Assembly: GCF_001279695.1 (NCBI RefSeq)
Contig: NZ_LGDD01000359.1
Coordinates: 1 to 27,054, forward strand
DNA length: 27,054 bases
Direction of reading: 5' to 3'
Source: Streptomyces sp. WM6378
GTDB taxonomy: Bacteria; Actinomycetota; Actinomycetes; Streptomycetales; Streptomycetaceae
Of this stretch, positions 1 through 7,667 are shown in pieces (within the stretch, counting starts at the first letter, position 1; every line of letters starts with the position of its first letter). A model generated the notes under the pieces. It was not told the DNA's origin and searched no databases. It was given only the letters and a program-made list of their open reading frames with translations. The position numbers were made by a program, and so were the translations under genes.

Positions 1-1059
1 CAACTGCCGCACCGCCTCCACCAGGAGGAACAGCCCCCGCATCCCCGGATGGCACGCCGAAAGGCCACCCCCGTCGGTGTTGACCGGCAGTTCCCCGTCC
101 CGAAGCAGCCGTCCCTTCGACACGAACGCCCCGCCCTCCCCCTTCGCGCAGAAGCCGAGGTCCTCCAGCGTCACCAGCGTCATGTACGTGAACGCGTCGT
201 AGATCTCGGCCACGTCGACGTCCGCCGGGCGCACCCCCGCCCGTTCGAAGGCGAGCCGGCCCGAGACCGCCGCCGGGGAGACCGTGAAGTCCTCCCACTC
301 CGACATCGCCGTGTGCGAGACCGACATGCCCGAACCCAGCACCCACACGGGCGTCTTGGCCGCGTCCGGTACGTACTCCTCCGCCGCGAGCAGCACCGCA
401 CAGCCGCCGTCGGAGCGGATGCAGCAGTGGAGCTTGGTGAAGGGGTCGGCGATCATCGGGCCGGACAGGACGTCGTCCACCGTGATCGGGTCGCGGAACA
501 TCGCGTCCGGGTTCGTGGCCGCGTTCGCCCGCGCCTGCACCGCGACCTCCGCCAACTGCTCGACGGTGGTGCCGAATTGATGCATGTGACGGCGTGCGGC
601 CATCGCGTACTTGGAGATCAGCGTATGGCCGTACGGGACCTCGAACTGGAGCGGGCCCCGGGCGCCGAAGGAGAGGTTCGAGGTGCGGCGGCCCGCCTTG
701 ATGTCGGCGCGCGCGGTCGAGCCGTACACCAGGAGTACGGCATTGGCGTGCCCGGCGGCGATCGCGTCCGCGGCGTGCGCGGCCATGACCTCCCAGGTGG
801 CGCCGCCGACGGCCGTCGAGTCGACCCAGGTGGGCCGGAGCCCGAGATACTCGGCGACCTCCACCGGCGCGAGCGTGCCGAGCCCGGCCGAGCCGAACCC
901 GTCGACGACCGAGCGGTCGAGCCCCGAGTCGGCGAGGGCGCGCCGGGCGGCCTGGGCGTGCAGGGAGTAGGGGGTGGCGTCGTCCACGCGGCCGGTGTCG
1001 GAGAGTGCGACGCCTACGACGGCGACCTTGCGGCGCGGGGGAGTTGAGGGCGAAGACAT
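1..1059 (-). CDS. SCP-x/Ltp-type thiolase (lipid-transfer protein), 3' end beyond window
   Basis: The open frame starts at ATG 1059 on the minus strand and runs off the left edge after 353 codons, so the C-terminus is missing. The protein reads as a thiolase-superfamily member of the SCP-x/Ltp branch: N-terminal KVAVVGVALSDTG, a central IYDAFTYMT segment, then DLGFCAKGEGGAF and NTDGGGLSACHPG. Around residue 88, where classical thiolases carry the nucleophilic Cys, it has GGATWE and no Cys. That resembles Ltp-type retro-aldolases rather than beta-ketothiolases. A partner DUF35 protein would be expected further left but cannot be seen. The operator at 1064-1078 ends 4 nt before the start codon. 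A TACCGT hexamer 7 nt before ATG could serve as the -10 of a leaderless transcript. The family is clear; the reaction is inferred. Confidence 0.9.
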   Translation of the reverse strand, partial: MSSPSTPPRRKVAVVGVALSDTGRVDDATPYSLHAQAARRALADSGLDRSVVDGFGSAGLGTLAPVEVAEYLGLRPTWVDSTAVGGATWEVMAAHAADAIAAGHANAVLLVYGSTARADIKAGRRTSNLSFGARGPLQFEVPYGHTLISKYAMAARRHMHQFGTTVEQLAEVAVQARANAATNPDAMFRDPITVDDVLSGPMIADPFTKLHCCIRSDGGCAVLLAAEEYVPDAAKTPVWVLGSGMSVSHTAMSEWEDFTVSPAAVSGRLAFERAGVRPADVDVAEIYDAFTYMTLVTLEDLGFCAKGEGGAFVSKGRLLRDGELPVNTDGGGLSACHPGMRGLFLLVEAVRQL

Positions 1060-1063
1060 GAAT

Positions 1064-1078
1064 CTGACGGTACATCAG
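1064..1078. promoter_or_regulatory. Operator copy 1 (CTGACGGTACATCAG)
   Basis: It matches the window-wide palindrome CTGACGnnnCGTCAG with one mismatch, and the flanks extend the dyad. It sits immediately before the thiolase start at 1059. The minus-strand TACCGT at 1072-1067 lies inside it, so a bound regulator would cover the promoter core. Confidence 0.75.
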
Positions 1079-1102
1079 ATACCTTGCCCCAGGCTGGGGT
1101 TC

Positions 1103-1270
1103 GGGGTTCGGCGGGCTGCGCTGGGGCTCCGCCCCGGACCCCGTCCGCGCCTGAAGGGCGCTCGTCCTCAATCTCCCCCCTGGCCCCTTAAGGCCTTGGG
1201 GGAGGAGTCGAGAACTTGGGGGAGCGAACAGCCACAGCCGACCCGCAGGCGAAAGCGGACACCCTTGAGC
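1103..1270. repeat. Streptomyces-type intergenic repeat, copy A
   Basis: This stretch between the divergent thiolase and acyl-CoA dehydrogenase has no credible gene. It carries the hairpin module GGGGC-TCC-GCCCC (about 1123-1135), then 'gcgcctgaagggcgctcgtc' (from 1147) and a segment with 'gcaggcgaaagcgg'. The same modules recur at 9165-9560 and 26540-27054, so it is a dispersed intergenic repeat and not gene-specific regulation. Confidence 0.7.
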
Positions 1271-1336
1271 GGCGCGGCGCGCCAGGGTCGATCCACCCGC
1301 CCCCACCCCTGTGCATCTCCGCCCCCCGCCCATAAC

Positions 1337-1351
1337 ATGACGGCCCGTCAG
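1337..1351. promoter_or_regulatory. Operator copy 2 (ATGACGGCCCGTCAG)
   Basis: It matches CTGACGnnnCGTCAG with one mismatch at the first base. It ends 35 nt before the acyl-CoA dehydrogenase start. A short perfect hairpin (CAGAGGC-CTC-GCCTCTG, 1354-1370) lies between it and the GGAGGAG ribosome-binding site at 1373-1379. Confidence 0.75.
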
Positions 1352-1386
1352 ATCAGAGGCCTCGCCTCTGGGGGAGGAGCTCGACG

Positions 1387-2577
1387 ATGGACGCCGCCTT
1401 CACCGCGGAGCAGGACGAGATCCGCCGCACCCTGCACGAACTGCTCGCCAAGCACTGCGGCCCACAGGACGTGAGGAGCGCCGTGCGCACCCCGGTCGGA
1501 CACGACGCCGCGCTCTGGGGGCGGCTCGCCGCCGAGCTAGGGCTGCCGGGGCTCGCGCTGCCCGAGGAGTACGGGGGAGTCGGCTGCACCACCGCCGAAC
1601 TCGCCCTCGCCTGCGAGGAGACCGGCCGCGCCCTGCTGCCGTCCCCGCTCCTCGCCACCGCCGTACTGGCCGCCCCGCTCGTCGCGGCCCTCGGCACCGA
1701 CGCGCAGAGGTCCGATCTGCTCCCGCTCATCGCCCGCGGTGAGCGCACCGCCACCCTCGCCGTGCCCGGCACCAGCCTCGCCCTCGCGCTCGGGCTCACC
1801 GGCGCGAACGCGGACGGTGAGTGGGCCGGGGGCGGCCGGGCCGGCGGCGTCCAGGCCAAGCGGGCGCCGGACGGGGCTTGGCGGCTGTACGGGGAAGCCG
1901 GGCAGGTGCTCGACGGGCACAGCGCGCAGCTGCTCCTCGTCGCCGCGCACACCGGCGGCTTCGCCCGCAGCCGCACCCTTCTCTTCGTCGTACCCGGTGA
2001 CGCGGAGGGGCTGCGGCGCACCCGGCAGACCACTCTCGACGAGACCCGCTCGCAAGCTCGGATCCAACTCCGGGACGTGGAGGGCGAGTTGCTCGGCGAT
2101 GGCGGCGACTTCATCGACGTTCACGGCGCTCTTGCCGCCACCGGGCGTACCGCCGCCGCCTGTCTCGCGGCCGAGGCCGTCGGGGCCGCCGCCGAGGCGC
2201 TGGAGCGGACCGTGGCGTACGTCAAGGAGCGCGAGCAGTTCGGGCGGGCCATCGGGTCCTTCCAGGCGGTCAAGCACCGGCTCGCCGACCTGTACGTCCA
2301 GGTGCAGGCGGCCAGGTCGGCGGCGTACTACGCGGCCTGGGATCCCGGCGCGGGCGCCCTCGCGCTCGCCCAGGGTCTGGACGCGCTGCGCTCCGCCGCC
2401 TCGGAGGCCGTCCAGTTGCACGGCGGCATCGGCTTCACCTGGGAGCACGAGGCGCATCTGTATTTCAAGCGGGCCGCCGCCGACGAACTGCTCTTCGGGC
2501 CCGTGCACCGCCTGCGCGGCCACGCCGCCGACCAGGCCGGACTGTTCGGCCCCGCCGCGGCCGAGGTCCCGGCGTGA
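1387..2577 (+). CDS. Acyl-CoA dehydrogenase family protein
   Basis: This 396-residue flavoprotein-type acyl-CoA dehydrogenase would introduce the alpha-beta double bond into an acyl-CoA. The N-terminal helical domain contains GLPGLALPEEYGGVG. The C-terminal domain contains YVKEREQFGRAIGSFQAVKH and HGGIGFTWEHEAHLYFKR. Aligned by eye with medium-chain enzymes, the loop position of the catalytic Glu (EG) reads FG here (DELLFGP), so the usual JK-loop base seems absent. That occurs in subunits of heteromeric steroid-type dehydrogenases and in enzymes with the base elsewhere. ATG 1387 has a GGAGGAG ribosome-binding site 7 nt upstream. The gene overlaps the next one by 4 nt, suggesting translational coupling. 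Operator copy 2 lies just upstream. Confidence 0.93.
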   Translation: MDAAFTAEQDEIRRTLHELLAKHCGPQDVRSAVRTPVGHDAALWGRLAAELGLPGLALPEEYGGVGCTTAELALACEETGRALLPSPLLATAVLAAPLVAALGTDAQRSDLLPLIARGERTATLAVPGTSLALALGLTGANADGEWAGGGRAGGVQAKRAPDGAWRLYGEAGQVLDGHSAQLLLVAAHTGGFARSRTLLFVVPGDAEGLRRTRQTTLDETRSQARIQLRDVEGELLGDGGDFIDVHGALAATGRTAAACLAAEAVGAAAEALERTVAYVKEREQFGRAIGSFQAVKHRLADLYVQVQAARSAAYYAAWDPGAGALALAQGLDALRSAASEAVQLHGGIGFTWEHEAHLYFKRAAADELLFGPVHRLRGHAADQAGLFGPAAAEVPA

Positions 2578-3071
2578 GCCCCGCCCCCACCAGGACCGCA
2601 CCCGGGGTGCGGCTCATGCAGAGGGTGTCCTCGACCCGCGCCTTCGCGAGGATCGCCCCGCACTTCATCCCCGCGATGGACCGCGCCGTACACCGCCTGA
2701 CCCGCGGCAGGGTCATCCTCAGCGCGCGGATGCTGCCCGGCGTCGTCCTGACCGCGCGCGGCGCCAAGTCGGGGCTCCCGCGCACCACTCCGCTGGCCTG
2801 CATGCCGGAGAAGGGCGGTGACTCCTGGGTGCTGATCGGGTCCAATTTCGGGCGGCCCGGCCACCCCGCGTGGACCGGCAACCTGCTCGCCCATCCGGAC
2901 GCGGAGATCAGCTGGAGGGGCCGGGACATCGCGGTGCGGGCCCGGCTGCTGCAAGGGGAGGAACGGGCCGCCGCCTGGCGTGCGGCCCTCGACTTCTGGC
3001 CGCCGTACGCCACTTACCAGTCCCGGATCGAGCGCGAGATCCGGCTCTTCCGTCTGGAGCGCCGGGACTGA
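2574..3071 (+). CDS. F420-dependent nitroreductase/quinone reductase family (DUF385, Ddn-like)
   Basis: This 165-residue protein has the Ddn/DUF385 split-barrel signature: VVLTARGAKSGLPRTTPL, then VLIGSNFGRPGHPAWTGNLLAHPDAEI, and a C-terminal FWPPYATYQSRIEREIRLFRLE. The family binds deazaflavin F420 and reduces quinones or nitroaromatics; the substrate here is unknown. GTG 2574 overlaps the dehydrogenase stop (GTGA), so the two are very probably one operon. ATG 2616 (MQRVSST) is an alternative start. With the two LLM-class enzymes further right it adds to an F420-linked theme among genes preceded by the shared operator. A terminator follows at 3092-3135. Confidence 0.9.
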   Translation: MSPAPTRTAPGVRLMQRVSSTRAFARIAPHFIPAMDRAVHRLTRGRVILSARMLPGVVLTARGAKSGLPRTTPLACMPEKGGDSWVLIGSNFGRPGHPAWTGNLLAHPDAEISWRGRDIAVRARLLQGEERAAAWRAALDFWPPYATYQSRIEREIRLFRLERRD

Positions 3072-3091
3072 CAGGGGCTGGCAGACGGGAA

Positions 3092-3135
3092 CGCCGACGG
3101 CGGTCGCCCCGCGAAGGGGTGAACCGCCGTCGGCG
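3092..3135. terminator. Bidirectional hairpin terminator between convergent genes
   Basis: Perfect 13-bp arms (CGCCGACGGCGGT at 3092-3104, ACCGCCGTCGGCG at 3123-3135) enclose a further CCCC/GGGG pairing around a GCGAA loop. It lies between the end of the DUF385 gene and the end of the convergent TetR gene. It has no clear T-run, as is common in Streptomyces. Confidence 0.85.
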
Positions 3136-3171
3136 CGACAGGACTTGGGGTATCTGCCGACGTGCGTACGG

Positions 3172-3819
3172 CTACTTGGTCGGCTTCTTGCCCGTGATGC
3201 CCAGGTGGACCAACAGGGCCAGATTGGGCTTGAGTTCGGTTTGCTTGACGCCCCAGGTCTGGAAGCCCTTCTGGTGCGAGGCCACCGACGCCAGCATCGC
3301 GACGAGGGAGCCCGCCATCGCGGCGGGGCTCACGTCCTTGTCGACCTTGCCCTTGGACTGGAGCTCGGTGACCGCGTCCGTAAGGGAGTTGGTGACCGAG
3401 TTCAGGATCTTCATGCGGATCTTGTAGAAGCGTTTGTCGCCCTCGGCGGCGCCCAGGTCGACGACCCGCAGGATCGCGTCGTTCTTGCGCCAGAAGTCGA
3501 GGAAGCCCTCGACGAGCTCCTCGGCCGTCTGCCAGCCGGCCCGCCCGACCCAGGAGCGGCCCTCGACCAGAGTGGTCAACCCGGCGCCCTCCTTGGCCAT
3601 TTCCTCCGCGATCTCCAGGACGGCGCCCTCGACGTCGGGGAAGTACTGGTAGAAGGTCGCGGGTGAAGTGCCCGCCTTCCGGGCCACGTCGATGACTTTT
3701 ACGTCCCGGTACGGCGAGGAGCTGAGCATCTCACTGAGGCAGTCGAGCAGCTTCTGCCGTGTCGCCTGGCCGCGTCGGCCGGCCACGCGGCCGTCGACGG
3801 TGCGTACTTGTCCTGTCAT
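3172..3819 (-). CDS. TetR-family transcriptional regulator
   Basis: The 215-residue protein has an N-terminal TetR helix-turn-helix at about residues 15-65 (RQKLLDCLSEML, VIDVARKAGTSPATFYQYFPD, with TSPATFYQYF as recognition helix). A helical ligand-binding domain follows. The recognition helix resembles KstR-type regulators of acyl-CoA catabolism, but the exact orthologue is not known to me. It is the only TetR gene in the window. Palindromes of the 15-bp type bound by TetR dimers precede the surrounding acyl-CoA/F420 genes, so it is the likely regulator of those sites. ATG 3819 lacks a Shine-Dalgarno; a TAAGCT hexamer (plus strand 3826-3831) 6 nt upstream would give a leaderless transcript. 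A degenerate operator overlaps the start, consistent with autoregulation. Confidence 0.93.
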   Translation of the reverse strand: MTGQVRTVDGRVAGRRGQATRQKLLDCLSEMLSSSPYRDVKVIDVARKAGTSPATFYQYFPDVEGAVLEIAEEMAKEGAGLTTLVEGRSWVGRAGWQTAEELVEGFLDFWRKNDAILRVVDLGAAEGDKRFYKIRMKILNSVTNSLTDAVTELQSKGKVDKDVSPAAMAGSLVAMLASVASHQKGFQTWGVKQTELKPNLALLVHLGITGKKPTK

Positions 3820-3827
3820 GCCGTCAG
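3813..3827. promoter_or_regulatory. Degenerate operator over the tetR start codon
   Basis: Read on the minus strand this is CTGACGGCATGACAG. The left half-site CTGACG is perfect and the right half has two mismatches against CTGACGnnnCGTCAG. It overlaps the tetR ATG. One degenerate site could arise by chance; its position makes autoregulation a reasonable guess. Confidence 0.4.
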
Positions 3828-4233
3828 CTTACCGAGGGGTGATCGGAGCGCGATTCGGCCGAGTGCAAATGGGGGCCCGGGGGCGGTACGTCCCGATGGG
3901 CGCGGGGATCCGGTCGCCCCGGGTGACCGTCCTCGGGGGCGGTCGGCGTCGGCGGTCGGCGGGCCGTGGGCCGGCCCGCGTCGATCACCGTTCGTCGACT
4001 TTCGGCCGCCGGTCCTCTTGGCGCCTCCAGCCCGTCCGGCCACCCGAATGGTGTTATCAACACCCTGTGGACAACTTTGGTGGACAAGCCGTGCGGGACT
4101 TGGCCCACCGCCCCGCCGTGCAGGGAAATCTGGCCATATGTTCGAATTGCGCGACCGCATCGGACGTGATGGGTCGTTAGTTTGACCCCGATACGGCCCC
4201 ACGACGGGGGCACCTCAGGAAGGAATCAGGCGC
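3828..4233. promoter_or_regulatory. Gene-free region with dyad and two DnaA-box-like sites
   Basis: No convincing gene lies in these 406 bases between tetR and the VOC gene. There is a perfect dyad GGTGTT-ATC-AACACC at 4050-4064. Next comes TGTGGACAA at 4066-4074, the complement of the Streptomyces DnaA box TTGTCCACA, and GGTGGACAA at 4079-4087, one mismatch away and in the same orientation. The VOC ribosome-binding site GGAAGGA lies near 4218-4225. Confidence 0.6.
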
Positions 4234-5037
4234 ATGGGCGGATATCCGGAAGGCGCGCCGTGCTGGGCCGACGCCTCGCTGTCCGATCTGGCGGCCGGCA
4301 AGCGGTTCTACGGGGAGCTCTTCGGGTGGACCTTCGACGAGGACGCCGACGGCAGGGCCGACGGGAAGCACGGCGGCTACACCAACGCCTTCAAGGGCGG
4401 GAAGCGCGTTGCGGCCCTCCAGCCCAAGCGGGACGGCCGCATGCCGACCTCCTGGACCGTCTACCTCGCCACCCCCGACGTCCGCGCGCTCGCCGTCCGC
4501 ATCCGCGAGGCCGGCGGCCAGCTGATCACCGAGCCGATTCCGGTCCCGCCGCACGGCACGATGGCCGTCGCCGCCGACCCGGGCGGCGCCGTCTTCGGCC
4601 TGTGGCAGGGCGAGCGGCACACCGGCTTCGAGCTGACCCGCAAGCCCGGATCGTTCTGCTGGACCGAGGTGTACACCCGCGACAAGGACCAGGCCGACGC
4701 GTTCTACGAGTCCGTCTTCGGCTACGAGGGCGGCGACCCGGGCAGCCCCGACGAGATCGGCGCCGACTTCCGCACCTGGTCACTGCCCGGCGCCGAGCCG
4801 GGCCCGGACAACGCGATCGGCGGCCGCAGCCTGATGTCGGACGCCTTCCCCGCCGCCCTGCCCGACCACTTCCTCGTCTACTTCAGCGTCGAGGACTGCG
4901 ACGCGGCGGCCGCCGCATGCACCCGTCTGGGCGGCCGCGTCACCGCCGAGCCGTTCGACATTCCGTACGGGCGGATGGCCGTCCTCAACGACAACCAGGG
5001 CGCCGCCTTCGCCGTTCTGCAGGGTTCAGGCACGTAA
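4234..5037 (+). CDS. Two-domain VOC (glyoxalase/bleomycin-resistance fold) protein
   Basis: The 267-residue protein contains two tandem VOC modules. The first (about 8-127) includes PCWADASLSDLAAGKRFYGELFGW and HGTMAVAADPGGAVFGLW. The second (about 138-264) includes SFCWTEVYTRDKDQADAFYESVFGY and YGRMAVLNDNQGAAFAVLQ. The arrangement matches actinobacterial hydroxylase/antigen proteins of the mycobacterial Rv0577 type; the substrate is unknown. ATG 4234 follows GGAAGGA by about 9 nt. It is 177 bp upstream of, and co-directional with, the afsK-like kinase. In S. coelicolor an AfsK-binding inhibitor of about 250 residues (KbpA) has been described; whether this gene is its counterpart is a guess to test. 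Confidence 0.9.
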   Translation: MGGYPEGAPCWADASLSDLAAGKRFYGELFGWTFDEDADGRADGKHGGYTNAFKGGKRVAALQPKRDGRMPTSWTVYLATPDVRALAVRIREAGGQLITEPIPVPPHGTMAVAADPGGAVFGLWQGERHTGFELTRKPGSFCWTEVYTRDKDQADAFYESVFGYEGGDPGSPDEIGADFRTWSLPGAEPGPDNAIGGRSLMSDAFPAALPDHFLVYFSVEDCDAAAAACTRLGGRVTAEPFDIPYGRMAVLNDNQGAAFAVLQGSGT

Positions 5038-5214
5038 CGGCCCGTGTCCCGGGCGCGCGCGGCGACGTCCGGGCTGTCCCGGATCGGGGGGAGACATCCC
5101 GGTCTCGACCCGGGTTGGCCACCGGCCACCTCCGGCAGGGAGAATCGGGGTGCCGCGTGAGACGCTGCACGGGGCCGAATTCATGCACGGCCCGTACGGG
5201 GAGGTGGCAGGCAA

Positions 5215-7557
5215 GTGGAGCAGCTGACGCAGCACGACCCGAGGCGGATCGGCCCCTTCGAGGTGCTGGGACGGCTCGGTGCCGGCGGCATGGGGCTGGT
5301 CTATCTGGCGCGCTCGGCCTCCGGCCGCCGCGTGGCCATCAAAACGGTGCGCACCGAGCTCGCCGAGGACCAGCTCTTCCGGGTCCGCTTCACCCGTGAG
5401 GTGGAGGCGGCCCGCGCGGTCAGCGGCTTCTACACCGCCGCCGTCGTCGACGCCGACCCGCGCGCCCCCGTGCCGTGGCTGGCCACCGCCTACGTGCCGG
5501 CGCCCTCCCTCGAAGAAATAGTGAATGAGTGCGGGCCGCTCCCGGCCCAGGCGGTGCGCTGGCTCGCGGCCGGCATCGCGGAGGCCCTGCAGTCCATCCA
5601 CGGCGCGGGCCTGGTCCACCGCGACCTGAAGCCGTCGAACGTCCTGGTCGTCGAGGACGGGCCGCGCGTGATCGACTTCGGTATCGCGTCCGGGGTCTCC
5701 AACACCCGCCTGACCATGACGAACGTGGCGGTGGGCACCCCCGCCTACATGTCGCCCGAGCAGGCCAAGGACTCGCGCAGCGTCACCGGCGCCTCCGACG
5801 TCTTCTCGCTCGGCTCGACCCTCGTCTTCGCCGCGACCGGACACGCGCCCTTCCACGGCGCGAACCCCGTCGAGACCGTGTTCATGCTGCTGCGCGAGGG
5901 CCCGGACGTCACCGGCCTGCCGGACGAGCTGCGGCCGCTCATCGAGTCCTGCATGCAGATGGAGCACCCGAACCGGCCGTCCCCCGAGGACCTCCAGGCC
6001 CAGCTCGCGCCCCACCTCTTCGCCTCCGGCTCGGACGACAGCGGCACGGCGTCGGCCTGGCTGCCGCCGCGCTCGGTCGCCATGATCGAGCAGCGCAGGG
6101 GCGGCGGCCGCATGCAGGTCGCCAAGGCCGCCGACCCGTCGCCGAGCTCCGTCCTGCACTCCGGCAGGCAGGCCCCGCCCCGCCCGGCGGACCCCCCGTA
6201 CCCGGGCCGGCACGGCGGCTCCGCCGTCACCTACCCGCCCGTTCACGCCGACGATCCGGTCCACCTGCCCGGCGCCAAGGTGCCGATCGGTCCCGGCCCG
6301 AGGGCCTCCGACGCATCGCGCGTCGCCATCGACGCCGGGCCCGCCACCGGCTGGGTGCGCAGGCCCGGCGCCAATGGCGCGCAGGCCTCCCCCGTGCCTC
6401 CGCCGACCCATCCCCCCGAGACCCCCGGACGCTGGCGCCCCTGGCGTTTTCGCATGTCGAACGATGTGTGGGGCACCCCGGCCGTCGCGGGCGACCTGCT
6501 GTACGTGACCTCCTTCGAGGTGCACGCCCTGGACGTGGGCACCGGCCGCCGCCAGTTCAAGACGCGCGACGTCGCCTGGGCGATGGCCGTCGAGGCCGGC
6601 CGCATCCACGCCTCCGACGGGCCCACCCTGTACGCACTGGACGCGGCCGACGGCGGCGAGCTGTGGCGCCTCCCGGCGGACGCCTGGGTGTACTCCCTGA
6701 AGGCCGACCGCGGCACCGTCGTCACCGGCACCCGCGGCGGCGGCGTACAGGCCTGGGAGGCCGCGAACGGCGAGAAGCTGTGGGAGACGGCCGGCGCCCA
6801 GACCGACTTCGAGACCCCCGAGGCCGGGCCCACCATCCACGACGGCACGGTGTACGTCTGGCAGGACGCCCGGCTGCGCGCCCTGGACGCCCGCACCGGC
6901 GTCGAGCGCTGGTCCTACCCGGTCGGCGACGCGGCCTCCTGCGGCGGCGTCCCGGTCCGGGTCGCGCCCGCACAGGACGGCTACGTCTACGTCTCGGCGG
7001 GCACCCGCGTCCTGGCGATCGACGTCGCCTCCGGCCACGTCCGCTGGCACTTCGAGGCCCCGGCGGTCTTCCTGTGCCCGCCGACGTTCGCGCCGGGTCC
7101 CGCGGTGGCCGGGGGAGGCGTGTACCTCGCCGACTACCTCGGCACCGTGTACGCCCTGGACGCCTCCACCGGCAAGGACCGCTGGCGCATCGCCACCGAG
7201 TCCCGCCAGTCCGTCGAGCCGGTCCTGGTCGCCGACGGCAACGTCCACGTGGGCAGCGGCAACGCGCTGTACACCCTGGACGCGGTCACCTCGACCCCCA
7301 AGTGGCGCTTCGCGGCGGGCGGCGAGGTCGTGGGCACGCCCGTGGTCGCCGACGGCCGCATCCACTTCGGCTCGGCCGACCACTGCCTGTACACGCTGGA
7401 CGCGGCGGGGGGCCAGCTTCGCTGGAAGCTGGCCACGGGCGGGGAGATCACCGGATCGCCCGTCGTACGCGGCGGGGTCGTCTACGCGTGCAGCAAGGAC
7501 CGGTGCGTGTACGCGCTTGATGCGGTGAAGGGGACTGCGACTTCTGGATCCCGCTAG
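5215..7557 (+). CDS. afsK: AfsK-like serine/threonine protein kinase with PQQ-type beta-propeller
   Basis: The 780-residue protein has an N-terminal Hanks-type kinase domain (about 14-270) with glycine loop GRLGAGGMG, catalytic Lys43 in [12 protein letters not shown] (135-142), IDFGIA and SPEQ. A Pro-rich linker (about 280-400) leads to a C-terminal propeller (about 405-780) of repeats such as [15 protein letters not shown] and [15 protein letters not shown]. No transmembrane segment is evident. Length, architecture and remembered sequence match AfsK of S. coelicolor (about 799 residues), which phosphorylates AfsR. Activation-loop Thr167/Thr169 (TRLTMTN) fit its known Thr autophosphorylation. 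GTG 5215 follows GGAGGTGG by about 8-10 nt. The afsR and afsS genes in this window support the assignment. Confidence 0.92.
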   Translation: MEQLTQHDPRRIGPFEVLGRLGAGGMGLVYLARSASGRRVAIKTVRTELAEDQLFRVRFTREVEAARAVSGFYTAAVVDADPRAPVPWLATAYVPAPSLEEIVNECGPLPAQAVRWLAAGIAEALQSIHGAGLVHRDLKPSNVLVVEDGPRVIDFGIASGVSNTRLTMTNVAVGTPAYMSPEQAKDSRSVTGASDVFSLGSTLVFAATGHAPFHGANPVETVFMLLREGPDVTGLPDELRPLIESCMQMEHPNRPSPEDLQAQLAPHLFASGSDDSGTASAWLPPRSVAMIEQRRGGGRMQVAKAADPSPSSVLHSGRQAPPRPADPPYPGRHGGSAVTYPPVHADDPVHLPGAKVPIGPGPRASDASRVAIDAGPATGWVRRPGANGAQASPVPPPTHPPETPGRWRPWRFRMSNDVWGTPAVAGDLLYVTSFEVHALDVGTGRRQFKTRDVAWAMAVEAGRIHASDGPTLYALDAADGGELWRLPADAWVYSLKADRGTVVTGTRGGGVQAWEAANGEKLWETAGAQTDFETPEAGPTIHDGTVYVWQDARLRALDARTGVERWSYPVGDAASCGGVPVRVAPAQDGYVYVSAGTRVLAIDVASGHVRWHFEAPAVFLCPPTFAPGPAVAGGGVYLADYLGTVYALDASTGKDRWRIATESRQSVEPVLVADGNVHVGSGNALYTLDAVTSTPKWRFAAGGEVVGTPVVADGRIHFGSADHCLYTLDAAGGQLRWKLATGGEITGSPVVRGGVVYACSKDRCVYALDAVKGTATSGSR

Positions 7558-7581
7558 GCGCGGGGGCGCCCTCTCCTTTTT
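7557..7581 (+). terminator. Intrinsic terminator after afsK
   Basis: GGCGC-GGGG-GCGCC (7557-7570) begins on the last base of the afsK stop codon and is followed by CTCTCC and five T residues (7577-7581). This is a compact hairpin plus U-run, one of the few classical rho-independent terminators in the window. Confidence 0.7.
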
Positions 7582-7596
7582 CGCCGCGGGTCCGTC

Positions 7597-7625
7597 GTGG
7601 CTGGTCGCGCAGTTCCCCGCGCCCC
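7597..7625. repeat. Fragment of the dispersed intergenic repeat
   Basis: The segment 'gtggctggtcgcgcagttcc' followed by 'ccgcgcccc' matches modules near 9170-9230 and 9335-9370, and in inverse orientation near 26850-26880. It lies in the 110-bp gap between afsK and the methyltransferase gene. Confidence 0.65.
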
Positions 7626-7667
7626 CTCAGGGGTTTCCGGTGCCGCATCCGAAAGGGCTTTTCCCGT

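Noticed and set aside
49..1047. Plus-strand open frame of 332 codons
   Set aside because: Arg/Gly-rich mirror of the real minus-strand thiolase; its composition is that of a GC-bias shadow.
5026..7383. 785-codon minus-strand frame opposite afsK
   Set aside because: Low-complexity Gly/Val/Arg/His translation without domains; antisense shadow of the kinase.
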